From Nemertoderma westbladi (Eukaryota > Xenacoelomorpha > Nemertodermatida > Nemertodermatidae), in the NCBI GenBank assembly GCA_032718475.1, contig JAUCBJ010008829.1, positions 62,001 to 126,000 of the forward strand: a stretch of DNA of 64,000 nt, given 5' to 3'. The translations under genes were made by a program, and so were the position numbers. The notes under the pieces are model-generated. The model saw nothing but the letters and a program-made list of their open reading frames with translations. It ran no database searches and was not told the origin of the DNA. Shown one piece after another: positions 39,551 to 48,273 of the stretch. Each line of letters opens with the position of its first letter. Positions within the stretch are counted from its first letter, which is position 1.

Positions 39551-42151
39551 ATGGACCCAAATCGCCAAATTATCGGCGAATTACGTAACACGATAGATCT
39601 ACTGGAATATTCGCAACCCGGATCCCCTGACTTTGATACAAATTGGAGCACCCTGCTAAATGAGAACGTGCGAGTCATTAAATTCACCGGGCGAGAGGGA
39701 CCGGATTCTAAGAATCTACGAGCCCTCCGGTTAGCCGATGCTAGTACGAGACTGAAAAGAACTCGGAACGCAAAGGCAACCGGAGGGGACGATTCGTCGT
39801 TTTGGGAAACGTTCCGGCAGAGCGTCTACAGATCCCGATGTTTGATCTACGACAACGAGGGAAACGCGATGCCCACCTCGAAAGCGATTACGTTGGCGAG
39901 ATGTCAAAGTTTCGTCGACGACAAGAGTACGTACCTCGCCCACTGGGGAAACCTGTCAGAGTGTACGGCGACGCTTCGAGAGGAACGCGTATCGATTATC
40001 CAGAACCGCGACGACTACCAAGAAAAGTACGGGGCGAGAGAATACGGTCGATCCTTAGTCGTCGTCCTCGGAACCCTGGACGGTTTGGTACTGGTGTGCC
40101 GAATATTCCCGACACCCAGACAGGAAGTGCAGGCAGCCGGAGCGATCTGGTTGCTGCCTCCGGAAATCCAAAAGATCCTCTTCGACTTCGACGTCATTAA
40201 AATCGGGTCGGATATCAAGGCGGACGTCCGGAATGACTACGCGAACGCTCCTGCAGGAAGAAACCGACGGGACGACCTCAACGCCCTTAGCCATTGCATC
40301 GACACTCAAACGCTACTAGCCTGGTTACGATTCGCCGAGTTCATGCGAGGATTCCAAGAGGTGAGACCAACGAAATCTGGGATCGGCTACCTCGCTGTGC
40401 TAAACGACGGTATCGACTTCAAACCCCAGAAATTCCGGGACTATAATAAAATATATGGTGGATACCCGGGATTAGAAATAAAGAGCGAGCGAGAGGGTCG
40501 ATGGAAGGACGTTGATCGGAAGTGGACGATACACCAAAGATGGGAGAATCCCGATCGACGGAACTACGTTTACGTCGTTATGGAATGCTACACCGTCGCT
40601 AAGTTTATCTGTAAAACTCTCGATAACCGTATTACGGCGGTCCCCCTTTCCTTCGTCGACTACGACTGGAACGAGGTTATAAACCACGCGTTTAAAGCAG
40701 TCGAGAACATTACACCGGGAGAATCGAAAACACCCGCCGTTATCGATTCCTGGGACGAGAGCGGACCTTACGACATCCCTACGATTACCGAACTTCTCGG
40801 TGCGGAGGAGCCTCTGATCTCCTCGGAAGGGGAAGAGATATGGCTAAACGAGGGTGTTCTACTCTCCACCCCGAAGCGACAACTCGAGCCGGAGGCCGCG
40901 TATGGACCAGCCGCCAAACGGGTTGCCTCGGCCGAACCGATGAAGAGAGCAGGCGTTTACACTCCACGCGGCTCCGGTAGCCCCGCGAGGGAGGTGGCTA
41001 CTACAGCTGCATTGAGCGACTTCGGCGACATATGCCAACGGTTATCCCCGTATCCTTTCCCGGGTGGCGAAGATTGGTCGTCGGAGATTCCGAGTACCAG
41101 CCACCAACGGACCCGCGCAGCGATACTGATCGAGGAGGGCCCCAGCGACGCGCCGACCCCCGACGATCTCCTCGGTATCCCTCCGTCGAAAACCCCGGCA
41201 CCTCTTCGCCGACCAGCGGTGGCTACTACACCCGCCGTTCCTCAGGAGCCTATGCGACTAACCCGTTGGTACGCCAAGCAAACTGAATGGATCCACCGCC
41301 AGAAACGGTCATCCGAGTTGAGACCAACGGGACACAAAGAAGGTTATCGGAGCGAGAACCTATTACGCAAAAGCCTAGCATTCCGCGGGCTACCGACCAC
41401 CGAGAATATTCCGAAGAGCGACCGACGACTTGAATACTACGTCGGCGTCCCGATTCCGATATTCCCCGGTCGAGAGATGCAGTTGGAGGTATGCGGCGAC
41501 TGCGGCTCGGAGCAGTGCCCACGCGGCAGAAGGTATTGGGTTACCGATTCTTGCCTCCAGCTCCTCGGGATACTCTATTGCCCATACTGCGCGACATCGG
41601 GCCACGACGTTTCCGTCTGCCCAATCCTTTATAACCTCTGCACCACGTGCGGTTTCCGTGGACATTCCTCTAGCCCCCGCTGCTATATCAAATGTCCAAC
41701 CAAAGACGTTACCGCTATGGGCAATATGGTCATGTTTGAAACATACGCAAACAGCCATTTAAAGACCAAGGTTCGGAGAAACGCTCGGAATATCGCGCAG
41801 GAGATGGCGTGCGGATATTTCTCCTTCCCGGAACGCCTCCACACGTCGGCCATGCTACCTTTCCATTACGTGGATCTACTACTGAGCGCCGGATTATTCG
41901 GTCCATTTGAAGTCATTAGACGATTATACTCGTATAAAGAGGAGTTCGGTGACGGAGAATGGTTCCTAGAGGCACGCAAATCTGAGTTGGAAAGACGAAC
42001 CGACATGATCCCGATGCCTTCGAAAGGAAGAGCCGCCAGGAGACAAGCCGAAGCGTTACTCACAATGGATGTTGACGCTCCTCTACCAGCCATAGCGATC
42101 GATGAGAGTCGACGGGCGAAGAGACGAAAGGCGTATCAGAGAAAGAAATAG
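39551..42151 (+). CDS. BEL-C 3' ORF: exonuclease-like and zinc-knuckle protein
   Basis: 866 codons, no stop, ATG at 39551, in the envelope position between integrase and 3' LTR. Residues about 140-360 look like a DEDD 3'-5' exonuclease fold of the RNase D/WRN type: a hydrophobic strand LVVVLGTLDGLVLV, then LPPEIQKILFDFDVIKIGSDIKADVR (the 'L..IL.D..V.KIG..I..D' signature; Asp225), then DTQTLLAW, then YVVMECYTVAKFI near 341-354, where RNase D usually has Y-x3-D. The motif I D-x-E is not evident and the last Asp is Glu345, so activity is doubtful. A disordered Pro/Ser/Glu region spans about 385-600. A Cys/His cluster spans 648-715: CGDCGSEQC, CPYCATSGHDVSVC (CX2CX4HX4C), CTTCGFRGHSSSPRC. The C-terminus is basic (RRAKRRKAYQRKK), as in a nuclear signal. 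Alternatives: a Gag-derived protein or a captured host protein. Confidence 0.55.
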   Translation: MDPNRQIIGELRNTIDLLEYSQPGSPDFDTNWSTLLNENVRVIKFTGREGPDSKNLRALRLADASTRLKRTRNAKATGGDDSSFWETFRQSVYRSRCLIYDNEGNAMPTSKAITLARCQSFVDDKSTYLAHWGNLSECTATLREERVSIIQNRDDYQEKYGAREYGRSLVVVLGTLDGLVLVCRIFPTPRQEVQAAGAIWLLPPEIQKILFDFDVIKIGSDIKADVRNDYANAPAGRNRRDDLNALSHCIDTQTLLAWLRFAEFMRGFQEVRPTKSGIGYLAVLNDGIDFKPQKFRDYNKIYGGYPGLEIKSEREGRWKDVDRKWTIHQRWENPDRRNYVYVVMECYTVAKFICKTLDNRITAVPLSFVDYDWNEVINHAFKAVENITPGESKTPAVIDSWDESGPYDIPTITELLGAEEPLISSEGEEIWLNEGVLLSTPKRQLEPEAAYGPAAKRVASAEPMKRAGVYTPRGSGSPAREVATTAALSDFGDICQRLSPYPFPGGEDWSSEIPSTSHQRTRAAILIEEGPSDAPTPDDLLGIPPSKTPAPLRRPAVATTPAVPQEPMRLTRWYAKQTEWIHRQKRSSELRPTGHKEGYRSENLLRKSLAFRGLPTTENIPKSDRRLEYYVGVPIPIFPGREMQLEVCGDCGSEQCPRGRRYWVTDSCLQLLGILYCPYCATSGHDVSVCPILYNLCTTCGFRGHSSSPRCYIKCPTKDVTAMGNMVMFETYANSHLKTKVRRNARNIAQEMACGYFSFPERLHTSAMLPFHYVDLLLSAGLFGPFEVIRRLYSYKEEFGDGEWFLEARKSELERRTDMIPMPSKGRAARRQAEALLTMDVDAPLPAIAIDESRRAKRRKAYQRKK

Positions 42152-42316
42152 TGGATCGGGATATTCCAGGAACATTTATCGAACATTTATTTTTATACAA
42201 ACTCTAGGCCAAATTAATTAAAAACTATGCAATATTAAATTTGGGTTTTTTATATTGGGAATGACCTACGCAAACTCAATCGACCGACAGACTTCACGAA
42301 GGTCATTGGGGGGGAC
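42152..42316 (+). other. BEL-C 3' untranslated region and polypurine tract
   Basis: 165 bp after the ORF stop, ending in a G-rich run (attgggggggac) directly before the 3' LTR TG. That is the expected place for plus-strand priming. Confidence 0.65.
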
Positions 42317-43917
42317 TGTTCGCGGTATTTCAATTTTCCATAACGCGAGTTGAATATTTTTGTATTTATTTAAAATTGATTATTCCGATATTACTACTGG
42401 GTGCGGGACCATGGGTTTTGGGCACATTCAATAAACTGGGGGCGATTTATGGGCGAACTTTGGGGCAACTTACAGGGTACGGGAATAATTTCATAGTTAT
42501 AAGGGCCAGGGGGGGATGGAAAATGCAAGCAGTATTCAGGTTAGCCTGAGTACTATTAGGCCCTGGCCAACTTCCTGCTGCCTGTAGGGGTGGATTTGGT
42601 AATGCGCCAGGCCTAAAGGACAAGGACTGCCCTTAGCGGTCCCTGGCCAACAGCAGCCATTACGAGACTGAAAAGAACTCGGACCGCTGACTGCTTGTGT
42701 CAGGGATTTGCGACGGGCACCGACGGCCCCTTAGTAGCCAAGCCGTTCTGGTTCTCGATGATCGAACCCCGGGGTTCGTGAGGGGTGGAGCGGACACGCG
42801 AACGGGTGGCCAACTAACGACTGCCCCCTGACCTAAGCCGTACTGGTTCTCGATGACCGATCCCTTCGGGGTTCGCGAGGGGTGGGACGGACATGCGAAA
42901 GGGCTGGCCACAGGACGGGTTTGACGAGAACTGCCCTTAGCGGTCTCTGGTCAACGGCAGCTACTACGAGACTGAAAAGAACTCGGAACGCTGACTGCTT
43001 GTACTGGGATTTGCGACGGGAACCGACGACAGACCCCTTAGCCAAGCCGTACTGGTTCTCGATGATCGTTCCCTTCGGGGTTCGTGAGGGGTGGAACGGA
43101 CACGCGATGGGGTCGAAAGACAAAGGACTAGACTCGACTAGACTCTACTGGCCTACCGACTGTTCGGAGCAGTTTCTCGGCTGCCGAAGCGACTACGAGC
43201 CTGAAACGGACTCGGAAAGCCTAGGTGGTTGGGTTTCTGTGATGAACCGACGGACCCCTAGCCAAGCCGTTCTGGTTCTCGATGATCGAACCCTTCGGGG
43301 TTCGTGAGGGGTGGAACGGACACGCGAACGGGTCCACCGACACGACAGACTCCTAGCCAAGCCGTACTGGTTCTCGATGACCGAACCCTTCGGGGTTCGA
43401 GAGGGGTGGTACGGATACGCGACAGAGTCTACCGACTGGACCGACCCTTAGCCAAGCCGTGCTGGTTCTCGATGATCGTTCCCTTCGGGGTTCGTGAGGG
43501 GTGGAACGGACACGCGACAGGGTCGACCGACACCGACACTACGGCACTAAGACTGGGACCGAGGGAAAATCTGGGGAACATTAGGTAGGCTAAAATTCTG
43601 AGCGAATAGTGGGTTATTAAATAATATACCGTAGGGATTTCTATTATCGTGTATAATTATTTGGTGTATATTGATTTGGGGAAGCCCAAAATTATTCTTA
43701 ATCAAGTTTCAATGATGTTGAACGGGTTTCAACTATAGGAAGTTACATTAAAGAGTATATCCAACTAATGCAGCTTTTTATCAACCGCAAACTTGCATCT
43801 CAGAAAATATTCCCTCCCCACAATCAATATCCGGTGACTGGCCGGGGCTCGGTGGTCTGTTAAGTCACGTCTCCAGCATCGGCGTTTTTCCCCCCTGGTG
43901 TAGGGATAACGGCAACA
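42317..43917 (+). repeat. BEL-C 3' LTR, complete
   Basis: 1,601 bp, TGTTCGCGG…GGCAACA. Holds six hairpin units (42774, 42866, 43066, 43286, 43382, 43475) against five in the 5' LTR, because of an extra ~150-bp block at 43,108-43,256. It also has ~78 bp at its 3' end that the 5' LTR lacks. Confidence 0.88.
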
Positions 43918-45636
43918 AACGCCCTCCTGGACTCCGGTAGCACAGGAACATTCATCGATAAAGATCTAGCCGAGGACATCTTTGCTGGACAACCCAAGTT
44001 CCGAACCAAGCTAAAAATGTCAGGAATCATGCAGGTTTGGAAATCTACTGTAGCTGCCGACTATTATGTAGGTGCGTTGTCCACTCCACAGGATAAACTA
44101 GGAGAACACAGTATAAGGTCAGTAAAAATGGTAGCAATAAAGAACTTCGCTACCACCCAAGTGGAACCTTATAATTGGGATGAAGATGATCATGCCCAAC
44201 AACTTAACATCCCTAGATTAGACACCGATTATCCTGGAGTACAAATATTAATCGGTCAAAACACGCATGAGGCGCTGGAGACATTGGAGAAACGACCTGC
44301 TCAACCGCAACCACTTCAGACCTATGCGGTAAGAACTAGAGTAGGTTGGTACCTTACTGGACCTTCCCGTAGAACGCTCAGAGAAAGACTACCTCAAGAT
44401 CGCGTCTGCCAAGTGAGTGAATGGGAAGATGATACTAGTGAGGGAGACGATCCAACTGAGGGAACTCCATACTCCTCAGATAACGACGACGTCCACCAAC
44501 TCTTCGACGAGGAGAATACCATTGATCTCCTTAAGGAAAACGAGACTTGGCAAAACCAAGTGAACCTATGTCAACTCCTCCATCCATCAGAGCGAGAAGC
44601 GTATAATGACGAGCTAAATGACGTCATTGAACGTTATAATGCCAAGACTCGGGATGAACATGCCGTACGATTCTTTACGCAAGAGGCGGTAGAGCCCAAT
44701 TCCTACGATAAGGCCTTAGCGGTGGAAGAGGAAAGGGCCAAGCAGATCCAAGAGACAACTACACGTTTCCTCAAAGATCAAGGTAGGTATGAAATCGGTC
44801 TACCTTTCCGCAAGAGAGAACCGAAGTTCATCAATAACAGACCCTTGGCGGAGAAAAGAATCGCGCAACTCCATCGACGCCTTACGGCAAATTCTTCAGC
44901 TAAAGAAATGTATCAAACACAGCTGAAGAAATTTATCAGCAAGGGATATGCGGAGCGAGTACCGGAAGAAACACCTATAACTGAAAGAACGTATTACTTA
45001 ACTCACCATTACGTTCCCAAACCCGGTAAACCACATGAAGTGAGAGTAGTGTTTGATGGCTCCGCTCTCTACATGGGCCAATCCCTTAATTCTGAATTGT
45101 TACCCGGACCCAACTTACTTCAATCCTTGTTGGGAATTCTTTTAAGATTGAGACAATACTCAATCGCTTTCGCCTCAGATATAGAAGGCATGTTATTACA
45201 AGTCAAGGTGCTGGATAGGGATCGAGATAGCCTACGATTTCTGTGGTGGCCCGAAGGAGACCTCAACCAGAAACCGGTGGAGTACTGGATGACCATCCAG
45301 GCCTTTGGGATAATCTCAAGCCCTTCCAACGCCTGTTCAGTGGTGCGTACCACTGCGGATGACAACCGTGAAGCCTTCTCTAAGGAAGTGATTGACAACA
45401 TCAAGCGGGACATATACATGGACGATAATCTGAAGTCCCTTCCATCAGTTGAAGAAGCCATTGAGGTCAGTAAAGGAACGGTAGAGTGCTTAAAAAAGGG
45501 TGGATTTCGATTAACTAAATTCACCAGCAACTCCCGTGAGTTTCTGGAGTCAATCCCTGTAGAAGATCGAGGAGCGAAAGACCTAGATTTAATCAAGGAT
45601 GATCTTCCAGAAACCAAGACACTCGGCTTGAAATAG
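43918..45636 (+). pseudogene. BEL-B protease and reverse transcriptase
   Basis: Resumes after BEL-C in the protease: LLDSGSTGTFIDKDLAE, catalytic Asp in DSG. It continues through the DUF1758-type domain (QILIGQNTHEALETL, RTRVGWYLTGP) to a BEL/Pao RT. RT landmarks: RTYYLTHHYVPKPGK, VRVVFDGSA, LLPGPNLLQSL, FASDIEGMLLQV (motif A), QAFGIISSPSNA (motif B) and IYMDDNL (catalytic YMDD box, 45415-45426). RT copies element RNA into DNA. The frame stops at a TAG at 45634-45636 in LGLK-stop-DTERD, where Trp is usual in this family. It then continues in the same frame, so this looks like a single G-to-A nonsense change. Confidence 0.88.
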
Positions 45637-46434
45637 GACACAGAGAGAGATATCCTGTTTTTCCAGCTAAAACAGCGAGATAATCCAGTTCGAACCAAAC
45701 GGATTTGTTTAAGTATACTGAGCACTTATTTCGATCCATTGGGATTTATAAGCCCAGTTATATTGATTGCTCGGAGTTTGGTACAACAAATGTGGCTTGA
45801 AAACCACTCATGGGACGATCCACTTAAGGGAGAATTATTAAAGAAGTGGATGAAATGGGAAGATTCTCTGCCGGCCATCGAGGATTTTATAATTTCCCGT
45901 TCATATTTTGGTCATGTTCTCCCTACGTATTCCTATCAACTCCATGTGTTTGGAGATGCCAGCGATATGGGAATAGGTATAGTAGCCTACCTAAGAGTGG
46001 AAACTCCGGATGGAATCAAAGTCTCCTTGGTTACCTCTAAGGCATTAATCAACAATAAGTTGAAAGTTCCTCGAGCGGAGTTAAAGGCGGCTCTATACGC
46101 TACAGCCATCGGCCGGAATGTAACCGAACAGATCGATTATCCATTAGAGAAAACTGTCTATTGGACCGACGCTTTACTCGTGTTAGAGTATATAACCAAT
46201 GAAGTCTGTCAGTTCAGCGTCTTCGTTACCAACAGAGTAGCCATCATACATAGTCGCACGACGATGGATCAATGGAGACATTGCCCCGGAACGATTAATC
46301 CAGCAGACATCGCCTCCAGGGGAGCGACTCCACATGAATTGGTAAATACTCCAGAATGGTTAGGTGGACCCGACTTCCTCTACAAAGAAGAAGAAGAATG
46401 GCCTCCCCATCTTACAACCGCAGAGATTAGATAG
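45637..46434 (+). pseudogene. BEL-B RT end and RNase H
   Basis: Same frame as RT. Contains the connection region (ILSTYFDPLGFISPVIL) and the RNase H domain: VFGDASDMGIGIVAYL (Asp), PRAELKAALYA (Glu), YWTDALLVLEYI (Asp), NPADIASRGATP. RNase H removes RNA from the RNA-DNA hybrid. The frame ends in TAG at 46432-46434, where BEL-A has a Pro codon (TEIRPAKG), and again continues in the same frame into integrase. Confidence 0.88.
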
Positions 46435-48273
46435 GCCAAGGGAGCGGAGAAAGTTAAACCTAAAACTCGAGTGAGTAAATCGAAGTTATTTAAACCTACG
46501 GTCGATCTATCTGTATTACTTACTTCCGGAGATGACGCTTTGGATCAGAAGCCCACAGCCACAAATAAAGAGGTATTGGAAATCCGTGACAAGGATTGGA
46601 AATCTGGAATACCAGACATCTCGCAAGGACTCTCACCTCTACTTCAGAGAGCGATACATCACTACAGTTCCTGGAATCGGCTCTGTAAGGCCGTCACATA
46701 TTTAAAACGATGCTTTCATCATCATTACTCCAGGACGAAGACCAATAGTGATGCCGTTGTTAAAGATCTTCCCAAATACAAGATATCCGACAGGTTTCTA
46801 AAGGAGAAGATCAGTTACCAGGAGCATGAGGAAACCAACAAGCAGATACTGAGACTCCTACAATGCTATGAAGATTCCGATAAGTATTTCCTGTTGTTGA
46901 GAAATCCGCAGATGCGCTTAAGGGATCGTTTCTCTAGTACAATGATAGATGGGTTAATACGCGTTGGAGGACGGCTAACTAACGCGCCATTATCCTTTGA
47001 CACTAAGTTTCCCATACTCATTAGAAATCTTGACATACAAATCAAGATGATTGTAGACGTCCATAGCAAACTGTACCATGCTGGTAGAGAACGAGTTCTT
47101 AGCGAAATTCGAACTCGCTACTATTTTTATAAACCCTGTAGAGCTCTGAACCAAGTTCTTAGGAACTGCATACCCTGTAGGAAAGCATTCAGTAGGCCTT
47201 TAACACAGCGAGAGGCAGAATTACCTAGGGAACGAGTAAGCTTCTATGAACCACCCTTTACTAATACCGGTGTGGATTTATTTGGCCCCATTGAAGTATA
47301 TCGTGCCAGGACTATAGTCAAGAGATGGTGTGTCATCTTCGTTTGTATGACTTGTAGAGCTATCCATCTCGATATGGTGAACGATCTATCTACCAACAGC
47401 TTCGTGTTAAGTTTACGACGACAGATCGCTCGCTTCGGAACTAGTAACACGATGAGATCGGATAAGGGAACGAACTTCATTGGCGCCAACAACGAAATTC
47501 AAGCTTACGTAAAGGACTGGAACCAAAGACAGGTGGACGACCAACTAAAGGTGACAGCGTCTAGCTGGACCTTCAACGCCGCCGACGCCCCTTGGTGGGG
47601 AGGAAGTTGGGAGAGATTGATTAGGAGCGTGAAGACTGCATTCCACTTTATAGTGCCGTGTCGCGCTTATCTCACCGACGAACTCTTGCGGACGTTAATG
47701 GAGGAAATCGCCGCCTATCTCAACGAAAGACCGCTTATGCCAGTCTCTTCGAGTCCTGATTCCCTGGAAGCGCTAACACCCGCGCACTTTCTACTGAAGA
47801 AACCCATAGCCATGCTCCCACGATCGGAGATCACAGACGGAGACGAGTACTGCCGTCAAACTTGGCAACTTATGCAGTTGCTATCCCGTCGTTTCGCTGA
47901 CCATTTCGAGAAACATTATCTGCCCACTCTACAACTTCGAACTAAGTGGTTTGCGCAGCAAGAAAACGTCAGCGCTGGAGACATGGTGCTTATTGTGGAC
48001 CCCGATCTTCCACGTAAGCGATGGCAAACAGGTCGTATCATTGAGACACATATCTCGAGCGATGGTTTGGTGCGATCGGTAGAACTCGTCGTCATGCGGC
48101 GTAACTTCAAGAAACCGGGGATATTCTTTGAGACGCAACAGCTCAATCGCCCAGTGGGTCGTTTATGTTTACTGGAAAGAGACAGAGAACTCTCCGGAAA
48201 CTATGGAAGGCAAGATACTCTTCCCACGACCACCTCCCTAATTCAACCAACATCTAGGGGCTCCCCAACATAA
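46435..48273 (+). CDS. BEL-B integrase
   Basis: Open from the TAG at 46434 (first ATG at 46471, 600 codons) to TAA at 48273. Zinc domain: DVHSKLYHAGRERVL (His pair) and CIPCRKAF (Cys pair). Catalytic D,D,E: TGVDLFGPIE, RSDKGTNFIGA, GGSWERLIRSVK. A C-terminal DUF5641-like domain follows, with RTKWFAQQENVSAGDMVLIVD, ending LNRPVGRLCLLERDR. It inserts element DNA and makes 5-bp target duplications, as seen at every BEL element here. It is in frame with RT and RNase H, so it was the end of one Gag-Pol polyprotein. Confidence 0.9.
   Translation, partial: AKGAEKVKPKTRVSKSKLFKPTVDLSVLLTSGDDALDQKPTATNKEVLEIRDKDWKSGIPDISQGLSPLLQRAIHHYSSWNRLCKAVTYLKRCFHHHYSRTKTNSDAVVKDLPKYKISDRFLKEKISYQEHEETNKQILRLLQCYEDSDKYFLLLRNPQMRLRDRFSSTMIDGLIRVGGRLTNAPLSFDTKFPILIRNLDIQIKMIVDVHSKLYHAGRERVLSEIRTRYYFYKPCRALNQVLRNCIPCRKAFSRPLTQREAELPRERVSFYEPPFTNTGVDLFGPIEVYRARTIVKRWCVIFVCMTCRAIHLDMVNDLSTNSFVLSLRRQIARFGTSNTMRSDKGTNFIGANNEIQAYVKDWNQRQVDDQLKVTASSWTFNAADAPWWGGSWERLIRSVKTAFHFIVPCRAYLTDELLRTLMEEIAAYLNERPLMPVSSSPDSLEALTPAHFLLKKPIAMLPRSEITDGDEYCRQTWQLMQLLSRRFADHFEKHYLPTLQLRTKWFAQQENVSAGDMVLIVDPDLPRKRWQTGRIIETHISSDGLVRSVELVVMRRNFKKPGIFFETQQLNRPVGRLCLLERDRELSGNYGRQDTLPTTTSLIQPTSRGSPT

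Larger units (their letters stand above)
35372..43917 (+). mobile_element. BEL-C: rearranged BEL/Pao element with an extra 866-codon 3' ORF
   Basis: Begins TGTTCGCGG and ends GGCAACA. The target duplication aacgc lies at 35367-35371 and 43918-43922. Parts in order: 5' LTR lacking its last ~78 bp, an abrupt junction at 36,683 into the integrase frame, integrase, a 1.2-kb spacer with tandem repeats, an 866-codon frame, a G-rich polypurine tract (42304-42316), and a complete 1.6-kb 3' LTR. Gag, protease, RT, RNase H, the primer site and the 5' LTR end are missing. It is not closely related to BEL-A/B/E: the LTRs are unrelated by eye and the integrase is diverged. Confidence 0.85.
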
